NCBI GenBank assembly: GCA_016235445.1
Contig: JACRLB010000030.1
Coordinates: forward strand, 1 to 64,000
DNA length: 64,000 bases
Reading direction: 5' to 3'
DNA from: Chloroflexota bacterium
GTDB taxonomy: Bacteria > Chloroflexota > Anaerolineae > Anaerolineales > Villigracilaceae
Positions 17,066 to 27,282 of this stretch are shown piece after piece (positions within the stretch are counted from its first letter, which is position 1; every line of letters starts with the position of its first letter). A program made the position numbers and the translations under genes. The notes beneath the pieces were generated by a model, which saw nothing but the letters and a program-made list of their open reading frames with translations, had not been told where the DNA came from and did not search any database.

Positions 17066-18313
17066 ATGACACACATCCTTTTACGTCATCGTGATATTCC
17101 AAACATCAACAGGCTTGATGTCTATAAAAAGAACGGCGGTTTTGCCGCCTTCAAAAAAGCTGTGACCAAAATGCAGCCTGCCGAAGTAACCGACATTGTC
17201 AAAGCCTCCAACCTGCGTGGGCGCGGCGGCGCGGGTTTTCCCACTGGCATGAAGTGGTCCTTCATCGATAACAAGAACTGGCCGCATTACGTGGTTGCCA
17301 ATGCGGATGAATCCGAGCCTGGCACCTTCAAAGACCGCGAGATCATGGAAGGTAATCCCTTCCAATTTTTGGAGGGACTTGCGCTCGGCAGTTATGCCGT
17401 TGGCGCGAATGTGGCTTACATTTACCTGCGCGGCGAGTTCTGGCAGGTGGCCGCCTTCCTCGATGAAAAGATCGCGGAAATGGAAAAGGCTGGCTATCTT
17501 GGCGAAAACCTTTTCGGCACAGAATACTCGCTGAAGATTTATACCCATCTCGGCGCGGGCGCGTACATCTGCGGCGAAGAGACAGCCTTGCTCGAATCCA
17601 TCGAAGGCAAACGCGGACAGCCGCGTGTGCGTCCGCCTTTCCCGCCTTCGTATGGACTGTACGGCAAGCCGACCATCATCAACAACGTGGAGACTTTTAC
17701 TAATGTGCCGATGATCCTCGCCAACGGCGCGGACTGGTACAAGTCTATGGGCACGCTGGATAGCGCGGGCGTGAAGGTCTTTTCGCTTTCGGGCCGCGTG
17801 CGCAAGCCCGGTAATTATGAATTGCCATTCGGAACGACCTTCCGTCAGTTGATCTATGAACATGCGGGCGGCGTGCAGGAAGGGCGGCCTGTCAAAGCGA
17901 TCATGCCTGCGGGCGCATCCTCCTCTTTGGTGGTTGTGGATGATAAGGTACTGGACACCCCGATGGATTACGCATCCGTCCGCACGCTTGGCGCGGACCT
18001 GGGGTCTGCTTCCGTGATCGTGCTGGATGACACCGTGGATATTGACTGGGTCATCAACAAGACCATTAAATTTTTCAAGCATGAATCCTGCGGCAAATGC
18101 ACACCCTGCCGCGAGGGTAATTATTGGATGAAACATCTCACCAGCCGCATTCATTCGGGCAACGGTTCAAAGGATGATGTGGATTTGCTTTTGAATGTTG
18201 CCAGGCAGATGCAGGGCAAGTGTTTGTGCGCGCTGGGTGAATTTTCCACGATGGCAGTGGTGACCGGTATCGAAAGATTCCCGCAGGATTTCAAGAAGGC
18301 TGTAAAAGAGTAA
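17066..18313 (+). CDS. nuoF: NADH-quinone oxidoreductase subunit F (NADH/FMN site)
   Basis: This 415-residue subunit oxidises NADH with FMN and holds cluster N3. Motifs: GRGGAGFPTGMKWSF for FMN/NADH binding, YICGEETALLESIEG, and SCGKCTPCREG with a later Cys for the 4Fe-4S cluster. The frame can be read further upstream, but ATG 17066 gives the canonical N terminus and follows AAGAGA. It lies 7 bases downstream of the inserted MNT gene. Confidence 0.96.
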   Translation: MTHILLRHRDIPNINRLDVYKKNGGFAAFKKAVTKMQPAEVTDIVKASNLRGRGGAGFPTGMKWSFIDNKNWPHYVVANADESEPGTFKDREIMEGNPFQFLEGLALGSYAVGANVAYIYLRGEFWQVAAFLDEKIAEMEKAGYLGENLFGTEYSLKIYTHLGAGAYICGEETALLESIEGKRGQPRVRPPFPPSYGLYGKPTIINNVETFTNVPMILANGADWYKSMGTLDSAGVKVFSLSGRVRKPGNYELPFGTTFRQLIYEHAGGVQEGRPVKAIMPAGASSSLVVVDDKVLDTPMDYASVRTLGADLGSASVIVLDDTVDIDWVINKTIKFFKHESCGKCTPCREGNYWMKHLTSRIHSGNGSKDDVDLLLNVARQMQGKCLCALGEFSTMAVVTGIERFPQDFKKAVKE

Positions 18314-18315
18314 TT

Positions 18316-18352
18316 TGTAATTGGTAATTTACAAATTACCAATTACTCCCGG
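18316..18352. repeat. Inverted heptads, nuoF-nuoG spacer
   Basis: TAATTGG/TAATTTA units face AAATTAC/CAATTAC units, so the RNA can fold. It lies between the nuoF stop and the nuoG ribosome binding site. Confidence 0.75.
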
Positions 18353-18358
18353 AGAGAT

Positions 18359-20857
18359 ATGTCAAAACAGGTAACACTATCAATTAATGGAATAAGTGTA
18401 ACGGTTCCCGATGGCACCCTGGTAGCCGATGCGGCAAAGATGGCGGGCATTGATATCCCCGTCTTTTGCCACCATCCCAAACTTGAGCCTGTCGGCATGT
18501 GCCGTATGTGCCTCGTCGAAATCGGCCGCCCCATGCTGGATAGAGCCAGCGGCCAGGTGGTGATGGAGAACGGCCAGCCCAAGATTCAGTTCATGCCCAA
18601 ACTTGAAACCGCCTGCACCAACCGCGTTTCGGAAGGCATGGTCGTGATGACCGTTTCGGACAAGGCGAAGGATGGACAGAAGGGCACGGTTGAATTTTTG
18701 CTCACCTCGCATCCGCTGGATTGCCCGGTCTGTGATAAGGGTGGCGAATGCCCATTGCAAAACCTGACCATGCAATTCGGTCCGGGAAAGAGCCGCTTCA
18801 TCTATGACGAGAAACTGCACTTCGAGAAGCAAGTCCCGCTGGGCGAGTTGATCTGGCTCGACCGCGAACGCTGTATCCAATGTGCGCGCTGTATTCGTTT
18901 TCAGGATGAGGTTGCGGGCGAGGCAGTGCTCGGCTTCGATGAGCGTGGACGCAATACCCAGATCGTTTCTTTATCTAACCCCGGGTTTGATTCTGTTTTC
19001 TCAGGCAATACCACCGACATCTGCCCCGTGGGCGCGCTGACTACTGCGGACTTCCGCTTTGGCGCGCGTCCGTGGGAGTTGAAGGCGCAGGCGTCCATTT
19101 GTACGCAATGCCCGGTGGGATGCAACACCACGCTCAACACCCGCCGTGAAGCGAAGGCTGGCGGCGATGTTGTGGTGAAGCGCGTCATGCCGCGCCAGAA
19201 CGAAGAAGTGAATGAGATCTGGCTGTGCGACAAGGGACGCTTTGCCCATCACTACACCGAAAGCAAGAAGAGACTCGCCAGGCCGATGATCCGCAAGGAA
19301 GAAAAACTTGCGCGCGCCTCGTGGGATGCCGCGACAAAACTGGCGGCTGAGAATTTCGTTGCCAACAAAAAAGATTTTGTGGTGCTGGCTTCGGGCCGCC
19401 TGGCAAACGAAGACTTGTTCAACCTTAAGTCGCTGGCAGATCATGCGGATGGCACGGCCATTTTGTACTCTGACATGGGCGGCGGTGACCTGACCCAGTT
19501 GGTGGGTGTGGGCGCGGGCACGAACATCGGCAAGATGGGCGCGGGGGATGCGATCCTCGTGGTGGCGTCTGACTTATATGAAGAAGCTCCCATCTGGTGG
19601 CTGAGAGTGAAGCAGGCCGCTGACCGTGGCGCGACCCTGATCGTGGCGAACCCGCGTGAGACCAAGCTGGATAAGTTTGCGAAGTTCACCATCCGCTATG
19701 CGTATGGCGATGAAGTGAAGACGATCAACGATTTCAGCAGGAAGAGCAAGATCGCGGATGAATTTGCGAAGGCTAAGAATGCGATTGTGTTCTTCGGCAG
19801 TGAGGGACTGGGCTTGAACGGCTCGTCCACACTGGCTTCTGCCTGCGCCACTCTCTTGAAAGAGACGGATCATGTTGGCAGGCCAAACAACGGTCTGGTT
19901 GGCGTCTGGCAGAGGGCGAATGAGCAGGGCGCATGGGAAGTTGGTTTCCGTCCCGTGCCTGATTTGGAGAAGGCTCTTAAAGGAAAAGCGGTGTACATTG
20001 TGGGCGCGGACCCAGTGGGGGACGACCCGAATTTGGCGAAGGCTTTGAAGGGCGCGAAGTTTATCGCGGTGCAGGATGTTCTTGAAACCGCCACCACTGA
20101 AATTGCGGATGTGGTTTTCCCTGCCCAGGTTTATACCGAACGCGAAGGCACGTATATTTCCGGTGAACGCCGGGTTCAGCGTTTCTACCCAGCCGTTCCG
20201 CCATCGGGGGATGCGAAGCCTGATTTTGCGATCACCTCACAGGTTGCCAAACAGATGGGCGTTATTTTGGAAGGTTCGTCTGCTTCGGTGGTGTTCGATA
20301 TTCTGGCAAACTCCATCGAAGGCATGGCGGATTTAAGTTATGCAAATCTCGCTGAGGTGCATGGTCAATGGCCGATTGTGGGGCGCGGTGACTTGTACTA
20401 TGGCGGTACGACGTATGAGAACACGCAGGGGCTGGGTGTACAACTCGTCCCGATGGCTCAGGCTGGGGGAACGGTACGCATTCCAAAGGTCAGGAAGGAA
20501 GCGGCTCTTCGTCCCAAAGATAAGGAACTGATCGCTGTGCCCGTCACCAAATTGTATGATCGAGGTGTGACGATTAATCCCGCGCAGTTGTTGAACGAAC
20601 GTGTGGGTGAAGCGACGGTGGCTTTGCACCCGGCCACCGCAAAGAAGATGGGGCTGGAAACTGGCGCGCGAGTTAAGGTAAGTTTTGACGGCGTGAATGG
20701 CGAAGCCCTGTTAAAGATGGATGATACGATTTCAATGGGTGTGGTGTTGGTGCCGCGCAGTATGGGCATGGCCATCCGTGAACCTGTGACGGCGCGCATC
20801 CTCCCGAAAGAGCGTCGGGACGGTGTGATACAAGGCGTGTCAGGGAAGGTGAAATAA
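18359..20857 (+). CDS. nuoG: NADH-quinone oxidoreductase subunit G
   Basis: This 832-residue subunit carries electrons from NuoF to NuoI. The N-terminal [2Fe-2S] domain has CHHPKLEPVGMCRMC. The next domain has HPLDCPVCDKGGECPLQN, giving the His/Cys-ligated cluster. Then come CIQCARCIRF and a further cluster region near CTQCPVGC. The remaining ~550 residues are the molybdopterin-oxidoreductase-like domain without a required cofactor. GGAGAG precedes the start. Its stop is one base before nuoH. Confidence 0.96.
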   Translation: MSKQVTLSINGISVTVPDGTLVADAAKMAGIDIPVFCHHPKLEPVGMCRMCLVEIGRPMLDRASGQVVMENGQPKIQFMPKLETACTNRVSEGMVVMTVSDKAKDGQKGTVEFLLTSHPLDCPVCDKGGECPLQNLTMQFGPGKSRFIYDEKLHFEKQVPLGELIWLDRERCIQCARCIRFQDEVAGEAVLGFDERGRNTQIVSLSNPGFDSVFSGNTTDICPVGALTTADFRFGARPWELKAQASICTQCPVGCNTTLNTRREAKAGGDVVVKRVMPRQNEEVNEIWLCDKGRFAHHYTESKKRLARPMIRKEEKLARASWDAATKLAAENFVANKKDFVVLASGRLANEDLFNLKSLADHADGTAILYSDMGGGDLTQLVGVGAGTNIGKMGAGDAILVVASDLYEEAPIWWLRVKQAADRGATLIVANPRETKLDKFAKFTIRYAYGDEVKTINDFSRKSKIADEFAKAKNAIVFFGSEGLGLNGSSTLASACATLLKETDHVGRPNNGLVGVWQRANEQGAWEVGFRPVPDLEKALKGKAVYIVGADPVGDDPNLAKALKGAKFIAVQDVLETATTEIADVVFPAQVYTEREGTYISGERRVQRFYPAVPPSGDAKPDFAITSQVAKQMGVILEGSSASVVFDILANSIEGMADLSYANLAEVHGQWPIVGRGDLYYGGTTYENTQGLGVQLVPMAQAGGTVRIPKVRKEAALRPKDKELIAVPVTKLYDRGVTINPAQLLNERVGEATVALHPATAKKMGLETGARVKVSFDGVNGEALLKMDDTISMGVVLVPRSMGMAIREPVTARILPKERRDGVIQGVSGKVK

Positions 20858-20858
20858 T

Positions 20859-21974
20859 ATGGATTGGACGATCTGGCTTGAATGGGTTTTAAAAGGGTTT
20901 ATCCTGTGCATGATTCTGCTGACAGGTTTTGCATACCTGACCTGGTACGAGCGCCGCGCGCTGGCGCGCATTCAGATTCGCGTGGGGCCGAATCGCGCAG
21001 GGCCGCAGGGACTGCTTCAGCCGATTGCGGATGCGGTGAAGTTGATCTTCAAGGAAGAACTTACGCCTGCGCGGGTTTATAAAGTTGTGTTCATCCTTGC
21101 GCCGGTGTTGACCGTTGTGCCTTCGCTTGTGCTGGCGGCGGTGATTCCGCTGGGTACTTCCTTTCATTTGTTTGGCCGCGAGGTCAACCTGTTTGTTGCG
21201 GATGTGAATGTGGGCGTGCTGTATATCATGTCCATCGCTTCGATTGCGGTGTACGGTATTGTGCTGGCGGGCTGGTCGAGCAATAACAAATATGCCATGC
21301 TGGGCGGCATTCGTTCTTCGGCGCAGATGATCTCGTATGAGCTTACGCTTGGGCTTTCGTTTGTGACGGCCATCATCATGGGCAATTCGATGAACCTGAT
21401 CGATATTGTGAACGGGCAAAGAAGCCTGTGGTTTGTGGTGATTCAGCCTGTGGGCGCGTTGATCTTTTGGATCGCCACCCTCGCCGAAGTGAACCGTGCG
21501 CCCTTCGATATGCCGGATGCCGAGCAGGAATTGACCGCAGGCTTTCACGCGGAATATTCAGGCATGAAGTTTGCACTGTTTTTCATGGCCGAATACCAGA
21601 AGATGATCGTGATCTGCATGATTATGGCCACCCTGTTCTTTGGCGGCTACCTCGGCCCAGGCGTGGACAAGTTCCCCCTGCTTGGCCCTGTTTATTTGTT
21701 TGCCAAGGTGATCGTTCTGCTCTTTTTGATGATCTGGGTGCGCGCCACCTGGCCGCGTATTCGCTATGACCGTTTGATGTCTTTTGGCTGGAAGATCCTT
21801 CTGCCGCTCGCGCTGGCTGTGGCTTTTATCACTGCCACTGGAATTTTGCTGGCAGACCTGTACGAAAATCAGTTGTTCGTATGGAGCATTCCTGTTCTTT
21901 CGATCATCAGTTTACTGGTTGCTGTTGCCTTTATTTACCGCGACTTGAGGAGAAAATCTCATGGGCGTTTTTGA
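20859..21974 (+). CDS. nuoH: NADH-quinone oxidoreductase subunit H
   Basis: This 371-residue membrane subunit has about eight helices and forms the heel of the membrane arm and the quinone tunnel. Conserved segments are visible: [36 protein letters not shown] and [20 protein letters not shown]. It starts one base after nuoG and overlaps nuoI by 14 bases, indicating strong coupling. Confidence 0.96.
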   Translation: MDWTIWLEWVLKGFILCMILLTGFAYLTWYERRALARIQIRVGPNRAGPQGLLQPIADAVKLIFKEELTPARVYKVVFILAPVLTVVPSLVLAAVIPLGTSFHLFGREVNLFVADVNVGVLYIMSIASIAVYGIVLAGWSSNNKYAMLGGIRSSAQMISYELTLGLSFVTAIIMGNSMNLIDIVNGQRSLWFVVIQPVGALIFWIATLAEVNRAPFDMPDAEQELTAGFHAEYSGMKFALFFMAEYQKMIVICMIMATLFFGGYLGPGVDKFPLLGPVYLFAKVIVLLFLMIWVRATWPRIRYDRLMSFGWKILLPLALAVAFITATGILLADLYENQLFVWSIPVLSIISLLVAVAFIYRDLRRKSHGRF

Positions 21975-22482
21975 TCCCATTCTTGAACTCTCGAAAGGCC
22001 TGGGCGAAACGCTTCGTTCCTTTCTTTTCGAGAAGACCGTCACCTATCAATATCCCGAAGAGAAGCGCCCCGTCCGTCCACGCTTCCGTGGGCGGCATGT
22101 CTTGAAGCGTTACGAAAACGGCCTCGAAAAGTGCATTGGATGTTCGCTCTGCGCCGCCGCCTGCCCTGCGGATGCGATCTTCGTGGAGGCTTCTGAAAAT
22201 ACGGATGAAAAACGCTTCTCTCCCGGCGAGCGGTATGCTTCCACCTACGAGATCAATATGCTCCGCTGTATCTATTGCGGCTTCTGCGAAGATGCCTGTC
22301 CCACTGAGGCCATTGTGCTGGGCGACAATTACGAGCTTTCGTTCACAGACCGCAGGCAGGCCATCTACCCCAAAGAGATGCTCCTCGAACCCGTCCCCAC
22401 AGTGGATATGACCACTCCGCGCAAAGTGGAAGCGGGCGTGTTCAAACGCTCGGTGCCGGAGATGCAGGATGCAACAGATTAG
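21961..22482 (+). CDS. nuoI: NADH-quinone oxidoreductase subunit I (2x[4Fe-4S])
   Basis: This 173-residue peripheral subunit holds clusters N6a and N6b through two ferredoxin motifs, [16 protein letters not shown] and [16 protein letters not shown]. The N-terminal part should lie on the membrane surface. It overlaps nuoH by 14 bases. The C terminus, about 40 residues past the second motif, looks variable. Confidence 0.96.
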   Translation: MGVFDPILELSKGLGETLRSFLFEKTVTYQYPEEKRPVRPRFRGRHVLKRYENGLEKCIGCSLCAAACPADAIFVEASENTDEKRFSPGERYASTYEINMLRCIYCGFCEDACPTEAIVLGDNYELSFTDRRQAIYPKEMLLEPVPTVDMTTPRKVEAGVFKRSVPEMQDATD

Positions 22483-22483
22483 G

Positions 22484-22546
22484 AATTAGGCATTAGAAAT
22501 TAGGCGCAATTTCCTAATTCCTAATTTTCCAATTCCTAATTTTCCA
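22484..22546. repeat. Heptad-type inverted repeats, nuoI-nuoJ spacer
   Basis: GGAATTA, GGCATTA and GAAATTA units face CCTAATT-type units further right, forming a foldable spacer. Confidence 0.7.
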
Positions 22547-22555
22547 AAGGTGCCT

Positions 22556-23083
22556 ATGAATTCTGACTTGATTGTTTTTATCGTCCTCGCCATTGTCTCC
22601 ATTGCAACCGCAATGGGCATGGTGTTCAGCCGCAATGCGGTGTATTCGGCATTGTTCCTCGTGCTGAATTTCGTCACGGTGGCGGTGTTCTATCTTTTGC
22701 TCGGCGCGCCGTTCATTGCCATGTCGCAGATCACCGTGTATGGAGGCGCGATCATGGTGCTTTTCCTGTTCGTGATTATGCTCCTCGGCGCGGAAAGTCT
22801 GGCCCCGTCGAAGGCATTGCCCTGGCAGAGACCCCTGGCTTTCACGCTCGCGCTCGTGCTGGTGGTGGAGTCGGTCTATTTGATCGTCTCCCGCGCCCAG
22901 CCGAACCTGGGCATCACCGCGCCCGACGCCTCGCTCAACACCATGGATAGCCTGCGCCAAATGGCCATGGAATTATTCAGCAAATATCTCCTGCCCTTCG
23001 AGGTCACATCCATTTTGCTGTTGGTTGCGATGGTCGGCGCGATTGTGCTGACAAAACAGGAAAAAAACGGGAGGGAATCATGA
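22556..23083 (+). CDS. nuoJ: NADH-quinone oxidoreductase subunit J
   Basis: This 175-residue membrane subunit has five predicted helices and the NuoJ motif [23 protein letters not shown] 22556 has AAAGG 5 bases upstream and is preferred over GTG 22550. Its stop overlaps the nuoK start by four bases (ATGA). Confidence 0.94.
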   Translation: MNSDLIVFIVLAIVSIATAMGMVFSRNAVYSALFLVLNFVTVAVFYLLLGAPFIAMSQITVYGGAIMVLFLFVIMLLGAESLAPSKALPWQRPLAFTLALVLVVESVYLIVSRAQPNLGITAPDASLNTMDSLRQMAMELFSKYLLPFEVTSILLLVAMVGAIVLTKQEKNGRES

Positions 23084-23388
23084 ACACCGTACCTGTTGAT
23101 TATTACGTTATCCTCTCCGCCGTTTTATTTACGATCGGGGCCATGGGCGTGCTCATCCGCCGCAACCCGTTGATCATTTTCATGTCCATCGAGTTGATGT
23201 TGAATGCGGCCAATCTCGTTTTTGTGGCTTATGCCAGCGTCTTCCAATCTTTCAGCGGACAGATATTCGTGTTCTTCGTCATCGCCGTGGCCGCCGCGGA
23301 GGTGGCCGTGGGTCTCGCGTTGATCGTGCAGATATTCAAAGCCAAGAAGAACATCAATGTTGACGAGTTGAATTCCTTGAAGGGATAA
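23080..23388 (+). CDS. nuoK: NADH-quinone oxidoreductase subunit K
   Basis: This 102-residue, three-helix membrane subunit has the conserved Glu in [13 protein letters not shown] and another in [13 protein letters not shown], both needed for proton transfer in the family. It overlaps nuoJ by 4 bases. The length is typical. Confidence 0.95.
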   Translation: MNTVPVDYYVILSAVLFTIGAMGVLIRRNPLIIFMSIELMLNAANLVFVAYASVFQSFSGQIFVFFVIAVAAAEVAVGLALIVQIFKAKKNINVDELNSLKG

Positions 23389-23391
23389 AAG

Positions 23392-23434
23392 TAAAACGTA
23401 ATTGGTAATTCGTAATTACCAATTACTAATTACG
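23392..23434. repeat. Inverted heptads, nuoK-nuoL spacer
   Basis: GTAATTGGTAATT and its exact reverse complement AATTACCAATTAC are separated by three bases, followed by TAATTAC. This is a perfect 13-bp stem in a 7-base register. Confidence 0.85.
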
Positions 23435-23442
23435 GAGAACTT

Positions 23443-25614
23443 ATGCACTTAAGCGAATCAATCAGTTCAGGTTTTTTCTTCCTCGCCCCGTGGCTGGTCT
23501 TTGCGCCCGTCACTGGCTTGCTGATCAATTTGATCTTTAGCAAGTCGTTCAAATTCAGCGAGAACATGGTCGGCGCGGTTGCGAGCCTTGCTTCGGGCGC
23601 GGCGTTCATCGTCTCGGCGCTGTTGGCGTATTCGGTTTCGCTCAATCACGGCGAAGCGGTCAGCGTCCCGTTCGCGCAATGGATTCACATCGGGACCCTC
23701 CAACTCGATTGGACCTTCCGCGTGGATTCACTCTCGACCACGATGATGCTCGTCGTCTCGGGCGTCGGGACTCTCATCCACATCTACGCGATTGGATACA
23801 TGCACGAGGATGTCCGCTTCAAGCACGAAGAGGGACGCTTCACCCGCTTCTTCCTCTTCTTGAACCTGTTCATTGCAGCGATGATGATTCTCGTCTCTGG
23901 CGACTCGTACATGATGCTCTTCGTCGGCTGGGAAGGCGTGGGGCTTTGCTCCTTCCTCCTCATCGGCTTCTGGTTCGAGATGGACACGCTCGCCCGTCCC
24001 TCGTGGGCCAACTCCAACGCCGCGAAGAAAGCCTTCATCACCAACCGCGTCGGCGACTTCGGTTTCCTCATCGCGGGCTTCCTGATGTTCTGGTATTTGG
24101 GAAACAGTTTTCAATTCGATAAAGTATTTGAAGCCGCGAAGACTGCGCCCCCCGAAATAATTGTCGCAATCACCTTATTCATGCTGATCGGCGTTGCGGG
24201 TAAATCCGCACAGATTCCGCTTTACATCTGGCTTCCAGATGCGATGGCTGGCCCGACGCCAGTCTCAGCCCTCATCCATGCCGCCACGATGGTGACGGCG
24301 GGTGTGTATCTCGTTACCCGTTCCGCTCCGCTGTACACGCTTGTTCCGCAGGCGCAATACATCGTGGCGATGGTCGGCGCAGGGACGGCGCTCTTCGCCG
24401 CGACGATTGCCGTCGGTCAATACGATATCAAGAAAGTTCTGGCTTACTCCACCATTTCCCAACTTGGCTTCATGGTTGCCGCCGTTGGCATGGGCGCGTA
24501 CGTGGCTGGGATGTTCCACCTGATTACACACGCCTTCTTCAAGGCCTTGCTCTTCCTTTCTGCTGGTTCGGTCATTCTTGGTTTGGAACGCGGGCATCAT
24601 GCACATGCTCATCATGCTGCTCATGATGACAACGGAAAAAAGAAGAAAGAAGGAAAGAAGAAAGAAGAACATGGTAACCACGATGACCACGGTGGTGTTG
24701 AGCATGGCGAAACATTTGACCCTGGCGATATGCGCAACATGGGTGGGATGCGCAAGACCATGCCTGTCACATTCTGGCTGTATATGATTGGCACGCTGGC
24801 TCTCGCTGGCATTTTCCCATTCGCGGGTTTCTGGTCGAAAGATGAAATTCTGCTCGATGCAAGCCTGCACTTCTCCAGCGTCTACTGGCAGTTGACCATT
24901 GCCGCATTCTTCACGGCCTTCTACATGGGGCGCCAGATTTGGATGGTCTTCTTCGGCGAGGCGCGCACCGATGCCGCGAAGCACGCGCAGGAAAGCCCAA
25001 AGGTGATGACCCTGCCCCTCGTCGTGCTGGCAGTTCTCAGCGTAGTCGGAGGCGCGTTAAATCTTCCCTTTGAAGGTTTCCACAATCTGACCCATTGGCT
25101 CAGTCACACACTTGGCGAAGTCGAAGGCCTTCCGCTTAATGTACCAGTCGCTGGCATATCCACAGGTTTAGCTTTGCTCGCCATTTTGATTTCGTGGTTC
25201 ATTTATGGACGCAACCCATTGAAAGTGAATCAACCTGACCCGCTCAAGAAGCCGCTGGGTTTCATTTTCACGGGCATGGAAAACAAATGGTTCGTGGATG
25301 AAGGATATTTTGCCGTCATCATCAACCCGTTCAAGAAGATATCTGCCTTTCTTGCGGATGTGATCGACTGGCGCTTCTGGCATGACTTTGTGCATGATAC
25401 GGTTATTCTGGGAACGTACAACTGGCTGAGTGAGATCGCGCTGAACGAATATGCCGATCAAAAAGGCATCGATGCATTCGCCAACTGGCTCGGCGATGCA
25501 ACACAATCTGTTTCAGCGACATTGCGCAAATTGCAAAATGGATTTGTGCGTTCGTACGCGCTCTCGGTTTTATTAGGCGTGGTTTTGATTTTAGGATATC
25601 TCATCTTTAAGTAG
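23443..25614 (+). CDS. nuoL: NADH-quinone oxidoreductase subunit L
   Basis: This 723-residue antiporter-like proton-pumping subunit has the core signatures WEGVGLCSFLLIGFW, KSAQIPLYIWLPDAMAGPTP and ALIHAATMVTAGVYL, with Lys and Glu residues of the proton path present. A His/Lys/Glu-rich insertion near residues 385-425 (GHHAHAHHAAHDD, then a KKKKEGKKKEE run) lies in a loop and is unusual for the family; it could bind metal. The long C-terminal helix region is present. Confidence 0.95.
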   Translation: MHLSESISSGFFFLAPWLVFAPVTGLLINLIFSKSFKFSENMVGAVASLASGAAFIVSALLAYSVSLNHGEAVSVPFAQWIHIGTLQLDWTFRVDSLSTTMMLVVSGVGTLIHIYAIGYMHEDVRFKHEEGRFTRFFLFLNLFIAAMMILVSGDSYMMLFVGWEGVGLCSFLLIGFWFEMDTLARPSWANSNAAKKAFITNRVGDFGFLIAGFLMFWYLGNSFQFDKVFEAAKTAPPEIIVAITLFMLIGVAGKSAQIPLYIWLPDAMAGPTPVSALIHAATMVTAGVYLVTRSAPLYTLVPQAQYIVAMVGAGTALFAATIAVGQYDIKKVLAYSTISQLGFMVAAVGMGAYVAGMFHLITHAFFKALLFLSAGSVILGLERGHHAHAHHAAHDDNGKKKKEGKKKEEHGNHDDHGGVEHGETFDPGDMRNMGGMRKTMPVTFWLYMIGTLALAGIFPFAGFWSKDEILLDASLHFSSVYWQLTIAAFFTAFYMGRQIWMVFFGEARTDAAKHAQESPKVMTLPLVVLAVLSVVGGALNLPFEGFHNLTHWLSHTLGEVEGLPLNVPVAGISTGLALLAILISWFIYGRNPLKVNQPDPLKKPLGFIFTGMENKWFVDEGYFAVIINPFKKISAFLADVIDWRFWHDFVHDTVILGTYNWLSEIALNEYADQKGIDAFANWLGDATQSVSATLRKLQNGFVRSYALSVLLGVVLILGYLIFK

Positions 25615-25617
25615 TTG

Positions 25618-25672
25618 CACGTTGAAGGTTCAAGGTTCGTAACTTGTAACCTGTAACTTGTAACCTGCAACG
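25618..25672. repeat. Heptad array, nuoL-nuoM spacer
   Basis: TTGAAGG, TTCAAGG, TTCGTAA, CTTGTAA, CCTGTAA, CTTGTAA and CCTGCAA follow in strict 7-base register and fill most of the spacer. Confidence 0.8.
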
Positions 25673-25694
25673 ATCTTGCATTCGAGGATAGAAC

Positions 25695-27206
25695 ATGGAA
25701 TTTCTTTTGCAACCTCTTACTCTCCTGACCTTCTTCCCGCTCGTGGGAGCGCTCGTGATTCTCTTTATGAATTCCGAGATGAAGACCGCCATCCGCTGGG
25801 TCGCGCTGGTCACCTCGCTGATCACCTTTGGCATTTCGTTGTGGACGCTTTCGATGTTCAACGCATCGAACCCCGACCTGCAACTGGAAGCCAAATACCC
25901 GTGGATCGCCGTGGCTGGCTGGAACATCTACTACTATCTCGCCGTGGATGGTTTGAGCATCCTGCTTGTTTTGCTCACCGCCTTCCTCACGCCGATCTCC
26001 CTGCTCTCCACATGGACTGCCGTCGAAGACCGCGTGAAGGACTTCATGATCTTCTTCCTGCTTTTGGAAGTGGGCATGATGGGCGTCTTCCTCGCGCAGG
26101 ACCTCTTCCTGTTCTACATCTTCTGGGAATTCACACTCGTTCCGATGTACTTCCTCATCGGCATCTGGGGTGGACCTCGCCGCATGTACGCCGCGGTCAA
26201 GTTCTTCCTTTACACGATGGCGGGTTCCATCTTGATGCTGGTCGCCATCTTGTTCCTCGGCATCCAAACCGACACCTTCAACATCCCGACCATGCTTGTG
26301 CGCCTGCCTGATTTGTACGCCACAACCATCATCCCGCAGACTCAGATGCTTCTCTTCATTGCATTCGCCGCCGCCTTCGCCATCAAAGTTCCCATGTGGC
26401 CTCTCCATTCGTGGCTGCCCGATGCCCACGTGGAAGCGCCCACCGCTGGTTCTGTCATCCTTGCTGGCGTTTTGCTAAAGATGGGAACTTACGGTTTCCT
26501 GCGTTTCAATATTCAGCTTTTCCCTGACGCCACCGTAGCCGCCGCCCCGTGGATCGCGCTCCTCGCGACCATCGGCATTATTTACGGCGCGGCAGTTTCC
26601 TATGCCCAGACGGATGTGAAGAAGCTGGTTGCGTATTCCTCCGTCAGTCACCTCGGCTTCGTGATGCTTGGCTTGTTCGCGCTCAATCCTCAGGGCGTGG
26701 CAGGCGCCATTTTGCAAATGATCAACCACGGGTTAAGCACGGGCGCGTTGTTCCTCCTCGTCGGCATGATCTACGAACAGACTCACACCCGCGAGATCAA
26801 AGTCTATGGCGGGCTGTGGAAGATCACCCCGATCTTCGGCGCCGTCATGCTGATTGCATCCCTCTCTTCGATGGGTTTGCCCGGTCTCAACGGCTTCGTG
26901 GGTGAGTTCACCATTTTGCTTGGCGCGTTCGGCTCGAAGGCCATTGGCAATCCGTGGTACGCGGGCATTTCCGCCATCGGCGTCATCATGGCGGCGGTCT
27001 ACATTCTGTACATGTTCCAAAAAATGTTCCTCGGCCCCGCGGGCGAGATCACGCAACACCACGAACTCAAAGACCTCAACTGGCGCGAGATCATCACCGC
27101 CGTACCACTGATCGTTTTCATGTTCTGGATCGGCCTCTACCCCGCGCCGTTCTTCAACATCCTTGCACCTGCGGTTGAGAAACTTTTATCCGCTTTGCCG
27201 CTATAA
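25695..27206 (+). CDS. nuoM: NADH-quinone oxidoreductase subunit M
   Basis: This 503-residue antiporter-like proton-pumping subunit has about 14 helices. It contains FYIFWEFTLVPMYFLIGIWG, VPMWPLHSWLPDAHVEAPT and the ILAGVLLKMGTYGFLR helix. The essential Glu in the early helix and Lys in the central helix are present. GAGGAT precedes the start. Length and order are normal. Confidence 0.96.
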   Translation: MEFLLQPLTLLTFFPLVGALVILFMNSEMKTAIRWVALVTSLITFGISLWTLSMFNASNPDLQLEAKYPWIAVAGWNIYYYLAVDGLSILLVLLTAFLTPISLLSTWTAVEDRVKDFMIFFLLLEVGMMGVFLAQDLFLFYIFWEFTLVPMYFLIGIWGGPRRMYAAVKFFLYTMAGSILMLVAILFLGIQTDTFNIPTMLVRLPDLYATTIIPQTQMLLFIAFAAAFAIKVPMWPLHSWLPDAHVEAPTAGSVILAGVLLKMGTYGFLRFNIQLFPDATVAAAPWIALLATIGIIYGAAVSYAQTDVKKLVAYSSVSHLGFVMLGLFALNPQGVAGAILQMINHGLSTGALFLLVGMIYEQTHTREIKVYGGLWKITPIFGAVMLIASLSSMGLPGLNGFVGEFTILLGAFGSKAIGNPWYAGISAIGVIMAAVYILYMFQKMFLGPAGEITQHHELKDLNWREIITAVPLIVFMFWIGLYPAPFFNILAPAVEKLLSALPL

Positions 27207-27208
27207 AT

Positions 27209-27270
27209 ACAAATTACCAATTACTAATTACTGATTACCAATACTGGTAACTGGTAATTTGTAACTGGTG
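27209..27270. repeat. Inverted heptads, nuoM-nuoN spacer
   Basis: CAATTAC and TAATTAC units on the left face TAACTGG, TAATTTG and TGATTGG units on the right. The array runs into the nuoN ribosome binding site. Confidence 0.75.
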
Positions 27271-27282
27271 ATTGGAGCGTTC

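Noticed and set aside
17081-18154. Long open frame (357 codons) antisense to nuoF
   Set aside because: It lies entirely opposite a canonical complex I gene, has no recognisable domain and no ribosome binding site. It is a by-product of GC-rich codon use.
25458-26429. Long antisense frame over the nuoL-nuoM junction
   Set aside because: Charged low-complexity product rich in Glu, Asp and His, with no domain; opposite two conserved membrane subunits.
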